From Siphonodentalium dalli (taxonomy: Eukaryota; Mollusca; Scaphopoda; Gadilida; Siphonodentaliidae), in contig CP136066.1 of the NCBI GenBank assembly GCA_032622095.1, forward strand, positions 48,764,911 to 48,828,910: a DNA stretch of 64,000 bases. Reading direction: 5' to 3'. Positions 11,234 through 20,446 of this stretch are shown piece by piece (the first letter of the stretch is position 1; each line of letters opens with the position of its first letter). The position numbers and the translations under genes are program-made. The notes below the pieces were generated by a model, which saw only the letters and a program-made list of their open reading frames with translations, had not been told where the DNA came from and ran no database searches.

Positions 11234-11381
11234 AATATCATTGTTCATTGGTCACCGCCCCCGGAGGGTAAGAGGAATGGAGTGATAACGGGATACAGGA
11301 TCCGATATAAGAAGCGCGGATCACGACAGAAAGGAATCACGATAACAACAGCTGGTGACCGCGACCTCTATGCTCTCACAA
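11234..11381 (+). CDS. NEO1: NEO1 exon 4: FN3 domain 3, first part
   Basis: The acceptor is ccattccag|A and the donor A|gtatgt, with phases 0 in and 1 out. The product runs NIIVHWSPPPEG, then NGVITGYRIRYKK and a basic GSRQKG loop, to YALT. The 'NGxITGYxIRxxK' pattern matches FN3 domain 3 of DCC and neogenin. An H8 MITE ends about 75 nt upstream of the acceptor. Confidence 0.94.
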
Positions 11382-11417
11382 GTATGTTCTCATTATCTTT
11401 GTAGTTTTAAGACAGCA

Positions 11418-11896
11418 TTAACCCTTTTAGTGCCATGTCCGATTTTTGTATCAACCCATATACCCTGTGCCAATGCATTCTCTTATACATGCGAGTCGAC
11501 CATAGGTCGCGTCGCATATATAAGAGAATGCATTGGCCTAACAATTTTTTATCATTTGTTATTATTTTTTACAATTTTTTACAATTTTAATAATATTTTT
11601 CTTATATTCTTTAACAGACTTATTTTGTAGGTTTAGTTACAGGGAATCTTACGTTTTTCATGGGCATCACAATTATTACTATGAATACTTGGTGATAGTT
11701 TTGAGTTATAACATGCCCCTAAGGTTTTAACCAGTTTGTTTTTAAATTCGCTATAGCATGCTTAAGAATACCCCAAAAAAATTCAACCCAACAAATTATT
11801 TATTTTTTTTGGTTTAATTTTAAATTTTTTTAGGGCCGATTTTACAGACCGTTAATTAGGGCTGATGAGATCGGCCCCTGGCACTGAAAGGGTTAA
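11418..11896. mobile_element. PB3 MITE (TTAA-flanked)
   Basis: TTAA-CCCTTTTAGTGCCATGTCC to GGCACTGAAAGGG-TTAA. It carries one copy of the same CCAATGCATTCTCTTATA hairpin that is doubled in PB1 and PB2, plus AT-rich filler. Confidence 0.88.
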
Positions 11897-12324
11897 CCCA
11901 TCAGCTTGTTATGAAATAAAGTTAAGTTGGAGCACATGGCCTGCATTGATTACTGTTCATGAGTTGTAACTGTCATCTGATTGGTATCACTTTCATTAAA
12001 GGCCCTATTAATTTTTGTATTCCCAAATCACATTATACGCAACATATTCTATATTATATACCATCTGGAAGAGGAACCAAAAATATATATATTCCACCAG
12101 AATATGGAACAGCTGTGGCCTAGTAGTGTCCACCAAGTAATAGATATTCTCAGATTCACCCCAAGACTTCCCCCATTATTTCCCCCAGAATGCATCATAT
12201 TTTACAACTAAGAGAGTGTTAATCCACTTCCATTGAGAACAATAAACTGGCAGTACTGGAGAGCTATGACTGGAGAGTAACTGGAGAGCTATGACCCTAA
12301 ATACATATTTAAATCTCATTTCAG

Positions 12325-12435
12325 AATTAAAAAGAAACACCGAGTACCAGGTCCGGATTCAGTCCACAACGAGTAATGGAACAGGCCCAGCCTCACCATG
12401 GAGATATGCCACAACATACGAACATGATTTATTTG
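12325..12435 (+). CDS. NEO1: NEO1 exon 5: FN3 domain 3, second part
   Basis: The acceptor is atttcag|AA and the donor G|gtatga, with phase 1 at both ends. It encodes LKRNTEYQVRIQSTTSNGTGPASPW and on to EHDLFE. The NGTGP motif, which is also a sequon, and the trailing TYEHDL correspond to the conserved end of this domain in neogenin (NGTGPA...ESDLDE). Confidence 0.94.
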
Positions 12436-12874
12436 GTATGAATAGTTCTATCAAAATCTCAGAGCTTCCTGAAATGAATGGTTTTGATTGATCAATATTT
12501 TTCAATTTTCTTGAGGAATTATAAAGTGACTTGTCAAAACTTTTTCCAAAAAGTTATTTTTGCCAAATATGAATAAATTTTCCATTAAAAATTTGGCAAG
12601 TGGCAGAGCGAACCGTGCACACAACAAATATATACATGTATGTCTATATTTTAACATGATCAGCATATATATATAAAGATATTTTCATCTATTTGAGAAA
12701 GACCATGATTCCCCAATCTCCAGAGGGTTTGAATGTTATTGAACCATCACTATGTATTTGAGTTTTATCTTTTCTACGATTTCACATCAAATCGATTCTT
12801 GAATGTTCACAGGTCCTGCTATCAACCAACAACAATAATATACATTATTGTGATACATTTAGCATGGCTAATAC

Positions 12875-13267
12875 CAAGTCTGCAAATAGCGTATCTGTCA
12901 CTTGCAGAATGAGGTCCCCAGAGGGTGAATTTAGTGATGCTATCCCACATGGTGGGCTAGCATCACCAAATTTACCCTCTGGGGACCTCATTCTGCTTAG
13001 GCATCAACTGCTATGGGAGACCTAGGATCAGATTGAAGTTCCCCAGTTGAAGTTGGTGATATTCACCTCGATTATACATTTTATCTTCTGCAAATTAGGG
13101 GATATTGAAACTTCCCAGAAGGGAAAATGGAACTAATAACAATGTTAATTTGAGATATAGATACTTCCAAGAAGATGAGGCTAAGCAGAAGAGCAGCGGG
13201 CTAGCATCGCCAAATTCACCCTCTGGGGACCTCATTCTGCAAATGACAGACACTATTTGCAGGCTTG
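12875..13267. mobile_element. H8 MITE, full copy
   Basis: Flanked by GCTAATAC and GCTAATAA (7 of 8 match). It has left and right foldbacks with the family interior (CCTCAACTGCTATGGGAGAC, ATTTTATCTTCTGCAAATTA, AAGATGAGGC), as at 29989 and 60744. Confidence 0.9.
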
Positions 13268-13362
13268 GCTAATAAAGTAAATTCAAATTCATGTTCTATT
13301 CATTAAATGGTTTCCAATTCGGAGCTACAAAATAAATGACCTATTTCTGAATTATTTTACAG

Positions 13363-13560
13363 AGAATACTGTGCCGCCTCCACCAGTGAAAGTTTTAGCT
13401 AAACCGCAGTCTAATTCTATAACCGTGTCATGGACTCCACCGGATCCCAAATCTAAAATCTTGGTCCGAGGGTACAACATCGGATATGGCAAGGGTATTC
13501 CTGATGTTTACCAGGTTGTTGTTGATGCTCAGAAATATTACTACCTCATCGAGAACCTAC
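13363..13560 (+). CDS. NEO1: NEO1 exon 6: FN3 domain 4, first part
   Basis: The acceptor is ttttacag|AG and the donor C|gtaagt, with phase 1 at both ends. It encodes ENTVPPPPVKVLAKPQ, ITVSWTPPDPK, LVRGYNIGYGKG and YYYLIENL. 'VRGYxIGYG' is a signature of DCC/neogenin FN4, the domain that with FN5 carries a netrin-1 contact in vertebrate homologues. Confidence 0.95.
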
Positions 13561-14013
13561 GTAAGTATATACGATTCCATATTTATAGAACTTTCATGAA
13601 AAGTTCAATAAAATCTGTCAAGTTAAAAATGAAACTCCCTCATCAGAATGCTTAAACTTAGTTTTAAATAATGATATTTCAACTTGCCAATGAACTTTGA
13701 TATATTAGACAATTAATTTCTTGAATTGAGTTTGGAAGAATTGTCAATCTGTACTCTTACCACAGTCTACTTTTATTGACTTTGGCAGAATCCTTCACAC
13801 AGTACTCTTTCTCTGACCCAGTGAGTTAAATTTGGCAGAGTTGTCGGCCTTGTACACTTATTCTGTCCAAAATGTCATGAGTTTGACAGAATTGTTTACT
13901 CGGTGCAATTACTCCACACAATTAAAATATGCTAATGCTGACCCTGAGAGAAAGGATTCTGTTTTTCACTGTCACTGCCTTACATACTAACCATTAAATT
14001 AACTGTTTTTCAG

Positions 14014-14109
14014 AACCCAATTCAGAGTATGTAATCACAGTGGCCGCTTTCAACAACATGGGAGCCGGTCAGCCGAAGTATGCATCTGCCACAACCGGAG
14101 AAGAAGCTA
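14014..14109 (+). CDS. NEO1: NEO1 exon 7: FN3 domain 4, second part
   Basis: The acceptor is gtttttcag|AA and the donor A|gtaagt, with phase 1 at both ends. It encodes QPNSEYVITVAAFNNMGAG and ends SATTGEEA. 'YVITxxAFNNxGxG' matches the DCC/neogenin FN4 G strand. The following intron is only 330 nt. Confidence 0.95.
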
Positions 14110-14119
14110 GTAAGTAGCA

Positions 14120-14190
14120 TTTAACCTTTTCATGACGGGAGCTGTGCTGGTGCAGCATTAAAGATCATGCGCCAGTGCATTTTCTTATTT
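14120..14190. mobile_element. PB2 MITE remnant
   Basis: About 70 bp of the PB2 terminus in inverted order (TTAACCTTTTCATGACGGGAG, GGTGCAGCATTAAAGA). It lies 10 nt after exon 7's donor. Confidence 0.6.
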
Positions 14191-14439
14191 ATTACATCAT
14201 CCTGCCCTTATTCCATTCAATAAACCCATTTTATAACTTGTGATATGCAACATTTGCATAACAGGAAATAGTGTCAGGTGACTTCCGGTTTGTCGTCTTT
14301 ACATTCCATATGCTATGTCTCAAAATACTATGGCTTCCAATATTTTTGCCAACAAATCAACATGGGTACCACATTAGTCAGTAATCGGACTCTCATTACC
14401 TGGTGACCATTGTGATAATTATGTCAATTACTTTTACAG

Positions 14440-14757
14440 CTCCTGAGCCTACGACACCCATGATGCCACCAATCGGTCTTAAGACAATCGTATTATCAGA
14501 GTCGACAATCGTTCTAACCTGGACTGACACATCTCTTGGTGGTAGCAGAAAAATAACAGACAATCGCTTCTATACCATTCGTTACACATCAATTCCTAAC
14601 CGAAACGGCAAATACAAGACGGTTAATTCTACTGAACTCAATGAACATATTGATGAACTCCGGCCGAATACGAAATACGAGTTTGCCGTGATGGTTAGAA
14701 AGGGGCGACGACACAGCACGTGGAGCATGAGTATATATAACACAACTCATGAGGCAG
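14440..14757 (+). CDS. NEO1: NEO1 exon 8: entire FN3 domain 5
   Basis: The acceptor is cttttacag|CT and the donor G|gtatgt, with phase 1 at both ends. One exon holds the short FN4-FN5 linker (TPEPTTPMMPP) and all of FN5: STIVLTWTDTSLGG, KITDNRFYTIRY, a VNSTEL sequon, LRPNTKYEFAVMV and KGRRHSTWSM. The last motif is diagnostic for DCC/neogenin FN5 (netrin and RGM contact region). A block of three tandem TA1 foldbacks starts 30 nt after the donor. Confidence 0.96.
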
Positions 14758-14786
14758 GTATGTACACAATACACTCCAGGGACATA

Positions 14787-15373
14787 CAGTAATGCCCTAA
14801 ATAATCGACCCCTTAACCACAGCAGAATTATGGGTAATTTTTCAGGATTTAGGTGGAAATATGGCTTGTTGACATTCATCGGAAAGCTCTCACTGAGAGC
14901 TTTCCGATGAATGTCAACAAGCCATATTTCCAACTAAATCCTGAAAAATTACCCATAATTCTGCTGTGGTTAAGGGGTCGAATATTTAGAGCATTACTGT
15001 AACAGTGTAGCAGAATTACGGGTAATTTTTCAGGATTTAGTCGGAAATATGGCTTGTTGCCATTCATCGGAAATTCTCAGTGAGAGCTCTCCAATGAATG
15101 GCAACAAGCCATATTTCCGACTAAATCCTGAAAAATTACCCATAATTCTGCTGTGGTTAAGGGGTCGAATATTTAGAGCATTACTGTAACAGTGTAGCAG
15201 AATTACGGGTAATTTTTCAGGATTTAGTCGGAAATATGGCTTGTTGACATTCATCGGAAATTCTCAGTGAGAGCTTTCCGATGAATGGCAACAAGCCATA
15301 TTTCCGACTAAATCCTGAAAAATTACCCATAATTCTGCTGTGGTTAAGGGGTCGATTATTTAGAGCATTACTG
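14787..15373. mobile_element. Three tandem TA1 palindromes
   Basis: The first copy is 14787-14999 (TA-CAGTAATGCC ... GAGCATTACTG-TA). Two nearly identical shortened copies follow at about 15000-15187 and 15188-15373, joined through ACAGTGTAGCAGAATTACGG. Copies 2 and 3 lack the outermost left terminus, so they look like a local tandem amplification, not separate insertions. Confidence 0.92.
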
Positions 15374-15462
15374 TAACAGTGTAGCAATGTTTGGTTAGTC
15401 TCAAATTGATTGGGTCTAATATTTGGGATCAGTTTATAAATTGAATTGGCACTTTGGATGAG

Positions 15463-15876
15463 CTAGGACCCTGCGAATCTTAGATTTAATGTCGAACTGA
15501 ATCTTGAAACTGAATCAGTATCTTAGTTTGATTTTGAACTGAACATCAAACCCGGAAATCAATTAGTGACTGCGGTGATAGTGGACAATTAGAACTTAAT
15601 TAGATAACTTAGTGGGTGTATCGTAAAATAAACATATTATTTACATGGATATTTCCAACATGGAACATGTGAGCAAATACTATGACAAGACGATGGTGAA
15701 TTCATTAAAAAAATATATAAACTACCGTTTTATACCGTTAATGCCATTTAATGATTTATGATCACCTGGTACTGTTTTTTCTGCTCATTTTGCGAGACCA
15801 AGTCTAAGGTTTGATACAACTCGAATCCCGGTCAAAGATTTCGAAACGAATCAAACCTCGAACATTTCACAGAGCC
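15463..15876. mobile_element. Probable hAT-like element, 'CCCTGYGAATC' family
   Basis: Left end CTAGGACCCTGCGAATCT and right end CATTTCACAGAGCCC, flanked by TGGATGAG and TGGATGAA. The interior is rich in GAATC/GAAAC motifs. It is related to 53930-54474. Boundaries approximate. Confidence 0.6.
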
Positions 15877-16193
15877 CTGGATGAAGTTCATGCAAAATGG
15901 AAAATTTATCAACCTAATGTAGGAGAAATATCTTTCTTATACCTTTAAATTTCAAAGAAAACTATGGGCATAATAGATAGACCATTCATACGATATGCAA
16001 CTCCTAACTTTATCAGGTGGAATTTTAAGGAGAAATTAATTGAAATCGCTTGAGATACTCAAACATTTTCAAATTATAATTTGTTATTGAATATTAGAAC
16101 TGAATCAGCAAACAAATCAAATATCGAATGTTTATGATTAATTTTACATTTTTCCTCCTTTTGATATTTATCTGTTTCCAATCCCGATTACAG

Positions 16194-16301
16194 CACCTGG
16201 ATCTCCTCCCAGAGACTTGACAATCATCCCTGTCGAGGGAAATCCTCTAGCGATACGTCTGAACTGGCAGCCACCACAGAAACCTAATGGTCAAATCACA
16301 G
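16194..16301 (+). CDS. NEO1: NEO1 exon 9: FN3 domain 6, first part
   Basis: The acceptor is gattacag|CA and the donor G|gtaaaa, with phase 1 at both ends. It encodes APGSPPRDLTIIPVEGNP, then LNWQPPQKPNGQITG, the FN6 'NWQPPxxxNGKITGY' motif. The last 40 nt plus the donor are duplicated 61 nt downstream (16322-16368). Use of that second donor would run into a stop, so the first is taken. Confidence 0.95.
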
Positions 16302-16321
16302 GTAAAAAAAACAATACGGCT

Positions 16322-16368
16322 GAACTGGCAGCCACCACGGAAACCTAATGGTCAAATCATAGGTAAAA
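16322..16368 (+). repeat. Duplicated 3' edge of exon 9 with decoy donor
   Basis: This copy repeats the end of exon 9 and its donor with two substitutions (cacagaaac to cacggaaac, atcacag to atcatag), at an offset of 61 nt. The copied donor is atag|gtaaaa at 16363. Reading from exon 9 through to it gives an in-frame TAA before the copied donor, so use would truncate the protein just inside FN6. Confidence 0.9.
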
Positions 16369-17166
16369 AATATGATGAATCTCATAATGAATGTCAAAAT
16401 AAAAGAAAACAAATGTAACAATAATCATGTTCTGATGAAAAAAACTGGAGAAGATGATTCTGATTGTACATGCAAATTGATGTTTATTTTATTTTGTAGT
16501 GTCGCCCCATTCAGATTTTCTGGCGTTCCTCTAGTAAATCCAAAAAGATGCTCAATCGATGGATTTTTTAACCAGCCTACATCTATAATATCAAATTTGG
16601 AATATAGTTATCTATTTAAAAATTGATTTCAGTCTTTTACTTGAATTACCTTTCTACGGGTATTATATGTCACAGAAAGATGCAATGAAGTCATGAAAAA
16701 TACAACTTTGAACAGGGTGTTTCTGTCCTAAACAAACAACAGCTGTGTGCATGGCATGGAACCGAAAAGAACATTCCCTGTTAGTCTTTTCCTGATATGG
16801 TAGAAATAAAGATCGTTTCTTTCACTTCTGTGCAAAAAATTTAAAACAGCTGGAAAATGGCTGTGACCATGGCAATTATTTTTCAGAGCATATGAAGCTG
16901 GTATATCAATATTTTGTGTATTTGTCAATCTAACATACACTTCCTTCCATATTACATAGACAAAATTTGGAAGCTCAAAAAGAACATTGAACGTCATGTA
17001 CAATGCATGGAAGTCACCACGCCCAGAAATGAACCATGTCCATTTAAATTGAAATTAACCAAATAAATTAACAGACTCTTCCCTCATAGCATGCTTTAAT
17101 CTAAAAATCTGCACAAAAGATATCTCTATTTTTATATATATATCTCACATGCTGCTTCTATTCTAG

Positions 17167-17361
17167 GTTACCTTTACTTCTACACGACGGATGATGACCA
17201 GCAGGACCGCGACTGGGTCGTTGAGGGCGTGGTTGGTGAGAAACTGTCAACAATCGTCACCGGACTCACTCCCGACACAGTGTACTACTTCAAAGTGCAG
17301 GCTAGAAACAGCAAGGGATACGGACCGATGTCCGAGAAGGTCCAGTTCAAAACAACTAACG
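17167..17361 (+). CDS. NEO1: NEO1 exon 10: FN3 domain 6, second part
   Basis: The acceptor is attctag|GT and the donor G|gtgagt, with phase 1 at both ends. It encodes YLYFYTTDDD, DWVVEGVVG, LTPDTVYYFKVQARNSKGYGPMSE and VQFKTTN. 'YYFKIQARNSKGxGP' is nearly invariant in FN6 of DCC and neogenin, the membrane-proximal FN3 that contacts RGMs in neogenin. Confidence 0.96.
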
Positions 17362-17534
17362 GTGAGTAATTGAGTGTTACAAAAATTAAACCTTTTTTTT
17401 ACCACAATGGTGATAGATATCATTTCCTGACCAAAACAGATGGCAATAAATAAATGGTTGTTTTTAAATCGTACCAAATCACTGTCAAACGGGTCAGGAT
17501 GTCAATATCCGAGTCTGGCCATTAAAATCTTTTT

Positions 17535-17640
17535 TATGCCCCACAAATGAGGTGGGGAATATATATAAATGAGTGATGTCTGTCCATTCGACCATAACAA
17601 CTTTAGAGTCTCTATCTCAGTCACAATAGGTCGTAATTTA
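17535..17640. repeat. 'ATGCCCCACAAATGAGGTGGGG' dispersed repeat fragment
   Basis: Short hairpin CCCCACAAATGAGGTGGGG followed by GTCTGTCCATTCGACCATAAC, typical of mollusc intron repeats that start with a hairpin and continue with GTCCGTCC text. It is interrupted at its right by PB1 (17638). Confidence 0.5.
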
Positions 17641-17978
17641 ACCCTTTATCCAACAGGTCGCCTCGCATATATAAGAGAATGCATTGGCTTAACACATTAA
17701 AAATTATAAAATTGTTAAAGAATGTAAGAAAAAATGGTAAAAAGTGTTTTTTTTAGGCCAATGCATTCTCTTATATATGCGAGGCGACCTATGGTCGACT
17801 CGCATATATAAGAGAATGCATTGGCACAGGGCATAACTGTAACCATCACAATGTGGTCAATGAGCCGGTTCCAATGATATCCATATTTGTATGGTTTTAT
17901 TGAGACAGACCCAAGATAATTTAGGCTGTTGCAGCTTTATTTGGCCGTTTTTGGTGGGTTTGTTGGGTAAAGGGTTAA
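17638..17978 (-). mobile_element. PB1 MITE, inverted, 5'-deleted
   Basis: Flanked by TTAA. In reverse orientation relative to 6695-7081, with one hairpin half missing so that CCCTTTATCCAACA joins directly to GGTCGCCTCGC. Confidence 0.88.
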
Positions 17979-18000
17979 TGACCTTTGGTTTGCTCATGAC

Positions 18001-18238
18001 CAAGCCTTGAAGTTGTGTCTGACATTTGCAGAATGAAGTCCTCAGAGGGTGAATTCAGTGATGATATCCTGCACAGCCAGCTAGCATCACCAAATTCACC
18101 CTCTGGGGACCTCATTCAGAATGAGGTCCCCAGAGGGTGAATTTGGCGATGCTAGCCTGCTGTGCGGGGTAGCGTCACTAAATTTCACCCTCTGGGGACC
18201 TCATTTTACAAATGACAGACACACTATGTCCAGGTTTG
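18001..18238. mobile_element. H8 MITE with 8-bp target duplication
   Basis: Flanked by CTCATGAC (17993-18000) and CTCATTAC (18239-18246). Two foldbacks without the long family interior. It sits at the edge of the 45-bp tandem array, whose unit contains the same TTTGCTCATTACCC text. Confidence 0.88.
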
Positions 18239-18416
18239 CTCATTACCCACAATGGGTGAATGGATATAAATAGATCGGGTTTGCTCATTACCCACAATGG
18301 GTGAATGGATATAAATAGATCGGGTTTGCTCATTACCCACAATGGGTGAATGGATATAAATAGATCGGGTTTGCTCATGACCCACAATGGGTGAATGGAT
18401 ATAAATAGATCGGGTT
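18232..18416. repeat. 45-bp tandem repeat, four units
   Basis: Unit GGGTTTGCTCATTACCCACA ... TAAATAGATC, nearly identical four times. The period is divisible by three, which explains the long spurious minus-strand frame across it. Confidence 0.93.
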
Positions 18417-18807
18417 TCGTTCTTTTATGGCCCTTTAGAGTGAAAATGCATCTGTGTCTCGGTCATTATGACCGGCAGAGTAATAAACAAAGTGTGTTCA
18501 TGATTCACATGAAGTTTATTTAGTTACTGTGCCGGTCATAACCCAATAATCCCAATGGATCTGCCAATCATTTCTTATCATATACTAGTATTTTCACTGG
18601 CATCATTGCAAATAAAACTGGTCATTTCCTGAAATATCTTTATGATTTTTAATTCATATTGCAATGCAAATGAACACAAAACGCGATTACGTGTTCACGC
18701 ACAAACATAAACAAACTGACGTCATAACAGCTGACTGGAAAATCTCAACAACTGGAGTTCAAAGTGTGCCCAATTTAACAACACGCGACAACCGACTGGA
18801 GCCCAAT

Positions 18808-19164
18808 TTAACCCTTTACCCAACAAACCGGCCAAAAACGGCCAAATAAAGCTGCAACAGCCTAAATTATCTTCGGTCTGTCTCAATAAAACCATACAAA
18901 TATGGATATCATTGGAACCGGCTCATTGACCACATTGTGATGGTTACAGTTATGCCCTGTGCCAATGCATTCTCTTATATATGCGAGTCGACCATAGGAC
19001 CTCATTCTGCATTTTACCATTTTTTCTTACATTCTTTAACAATTTTATAATTTTTAATGTGTTAAGCCAATGCATTCTCTTATATATGCGAGGCGACCTA
19101 TGGTCGACTCGCATATATAAGAGAATGCATTGGCACAGGGCCGTTCTGTTGGGTAAAGGGTTAA
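18808..19164. mobile_element. PB1 MITE, full-length with internal change
   Basis: TTAA-flanked PB1. Part of the first hairpin is replaced by ACCTCATTCTGC, the outer text of an H8 arm, which suggests recombination or gene conversion between families. The flank TTAACAACACGCGACAACCG occurs on both sides (18776 and 19161). Confidence 0.88.
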
Positions 19165-19469
19165 CAACACGCGACAACCGCATGTTTGGATTGAAGAGGC
19201 GTACATGGTTCATTACTTTTTAACAAGTGGCGAGTCTGGCGACTTTTGTTATTGCCTGATGAATGTCTGCAACTTTCATGTAACCGTATCGCGATTATTC
19301 TACTGATTCTTACGGAAGCTAATTGTGTGAAGGCAGAGGGCGTGTGATTATAAATGTTTGTATGATGAGTATGATGAGTATGATCATGAGGAAGCATGAA
19401 GGGAACAATATCCACTTGTAACAGGTTTTATTCATTTATGTGACAGGTTATGTCCATTAATTTCTTGCA

Positions 19470-19957
19470 CAAGCCTTGAAATAGTGTGCCTGTCATTTGC
19501 AGAATGAGGTCCCCAGAGGGAGAATTTATTATACTTATTATTTATGTAGGCAGTAGCCTCTATACGGGCGCCTGTGGCGCATAAGATACCATGGGTGGCG
19601 GGATGGTGGGTGGGAACTCATTATACTTATTATTTATGTAGGCAGTAGCCTCTATACGGACACCTGTGGCGCATAAGATACTATGGTGGCGGGATGGGGT
19701 GGTGGGTGGGAACTCATTATACTTATTATTTATGTGGGCAGTAGCCTCTATACGGGCATGTGGCGCATAAGATACTATGGGTGGTGGGATGGGGTGGTGG
19801 GTGGGAACTCATTATACTTATTAGCTGAGTTGTAAGCAGAATGAGGTCCCCAGATGGTGAATTTGGTGATGCTAGCCCACTATGCGGGGTAGCATCACTA
19901 AATTCACCCTCTGGGGACCTCATTCTGCAAATGACAGGCACACTATTTCAAGGCTTG
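19470..19957. mobile_element. H8 MITE with internal tandem array
   Basis: Flanked by exact TTCTTGCA repeats (19462-19469 and 19958-19965). The left arm breaks off at about 19521 and the right foldback resumes at about 19832. Between them are three copies of a roughly 93-bp unit. It ends 73 nt before exon 11. Confidence 0.9.
19527..19826. repeat. 93-bp tandem repeat, three units
   Basis: Unit CATTATACTTATTATTTATG ... GGCAGTAGCCTCTATACGG ... GGGTGGTGGGTGGGAACT, three times with small indels. It lies wholly inside an H8 element. Confidence 0.9.
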
Positions 19958-20030
19958 TTCTTGCATAATTTCATGCTCTCAGATCTGAGATCTCAGAAAC
20001 AATTATCAGAGTATATTTTTTTCATTGCAG

Positions 20031-20108
20031 CTGGAGGCTTGGGCGGTAACGCTGTTGGCACATGGAAACCAGGCACAGGCTCAGGAGGCAACTGGAAACC
20101 TGGAACAG
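20031..20108 (+). CDS. NEO1: NEO1 exon 11: Gly-rich juxtamembrane linker
   Basis: The acceptor is cattgcag|CT and the donor acaG|gtacgg, with phase 1 at both ends. The 26 residues are glycine-rich and contain two near-copies of a WKPGTG motif (GTWKPGTGSGGNWKPGTG). They lie between FN6 and the membrane, where vertebrate homologues also have a low-complexity Gly/Ser stretch. An H8b transposon begins at intron position +4, so most of the donor context after GTA is transposon-derived. Confidence 0.82.
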
Positions 20109-20111
20109 GTA

Positions 20112-20443
20112 CGGGTCTCAAAATATCGTGCTGGACATTTGCATAATGAGGTCCCCAGAGGGTGAATTTAGTGACGCCTTCCTACTGGGCACCTCGATTA
20201 TGCATTGTTTCATCTGCCAATATCAGTATATAGAGAAACTAAACTTACAAATTAAAAGTAATTTCTATAAAGAAACTAAAAATCTTGTTAATTTGATAAT
20301 AAATATCCAGAATATATGAGGACTAAGCAGAATGACGTCCCCAGAGAGTGAATTTAGCTAACATGCTGTGTCTGGTAGCATCACTAATTTCACCCTCTGG
20401 GGACCTCATTCCTCAGATGTCCAGCACCAGATATTGAGGCCTG
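20112..20443. mobile_element. H8b MITE starting 3 nt into intron 11
   Basis: Left end CGGGTCTCAAAATATCGTGC and right end CAGCACCAGATATTGAGGCC are approximate inverted repeats. The foldback GAGGTCCCCAGAGGGTGAAT and the H8b interior are present. No clear target duplication. Host sequence contributes only GTA of the donor of exon 11. Confidence 0.75.
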
Positions 20444-20446
20444 ATT

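Noticed and set aside
14109-14440. Alternative long FN4-FN5 linker exon
   Set aside because: The 330-nt intron holds only a PB2 remnant and unique sequence, with no open acceptor/donor pair.
14589-15254. Minus-strand frames containing NGNKPYFRLNPEKLP and SFPMN motifs
   Set aside because: These recur wherever a TA1 palindrome occurs (3.0, 9.3, 14.8, 38.0, 53.0 kb) and are translations of its arms.
18178-18387. Minus-strand frame of MSKPDLFISIHPLW repeats
   Set aside because: Arises from the 45-bp tandem array.
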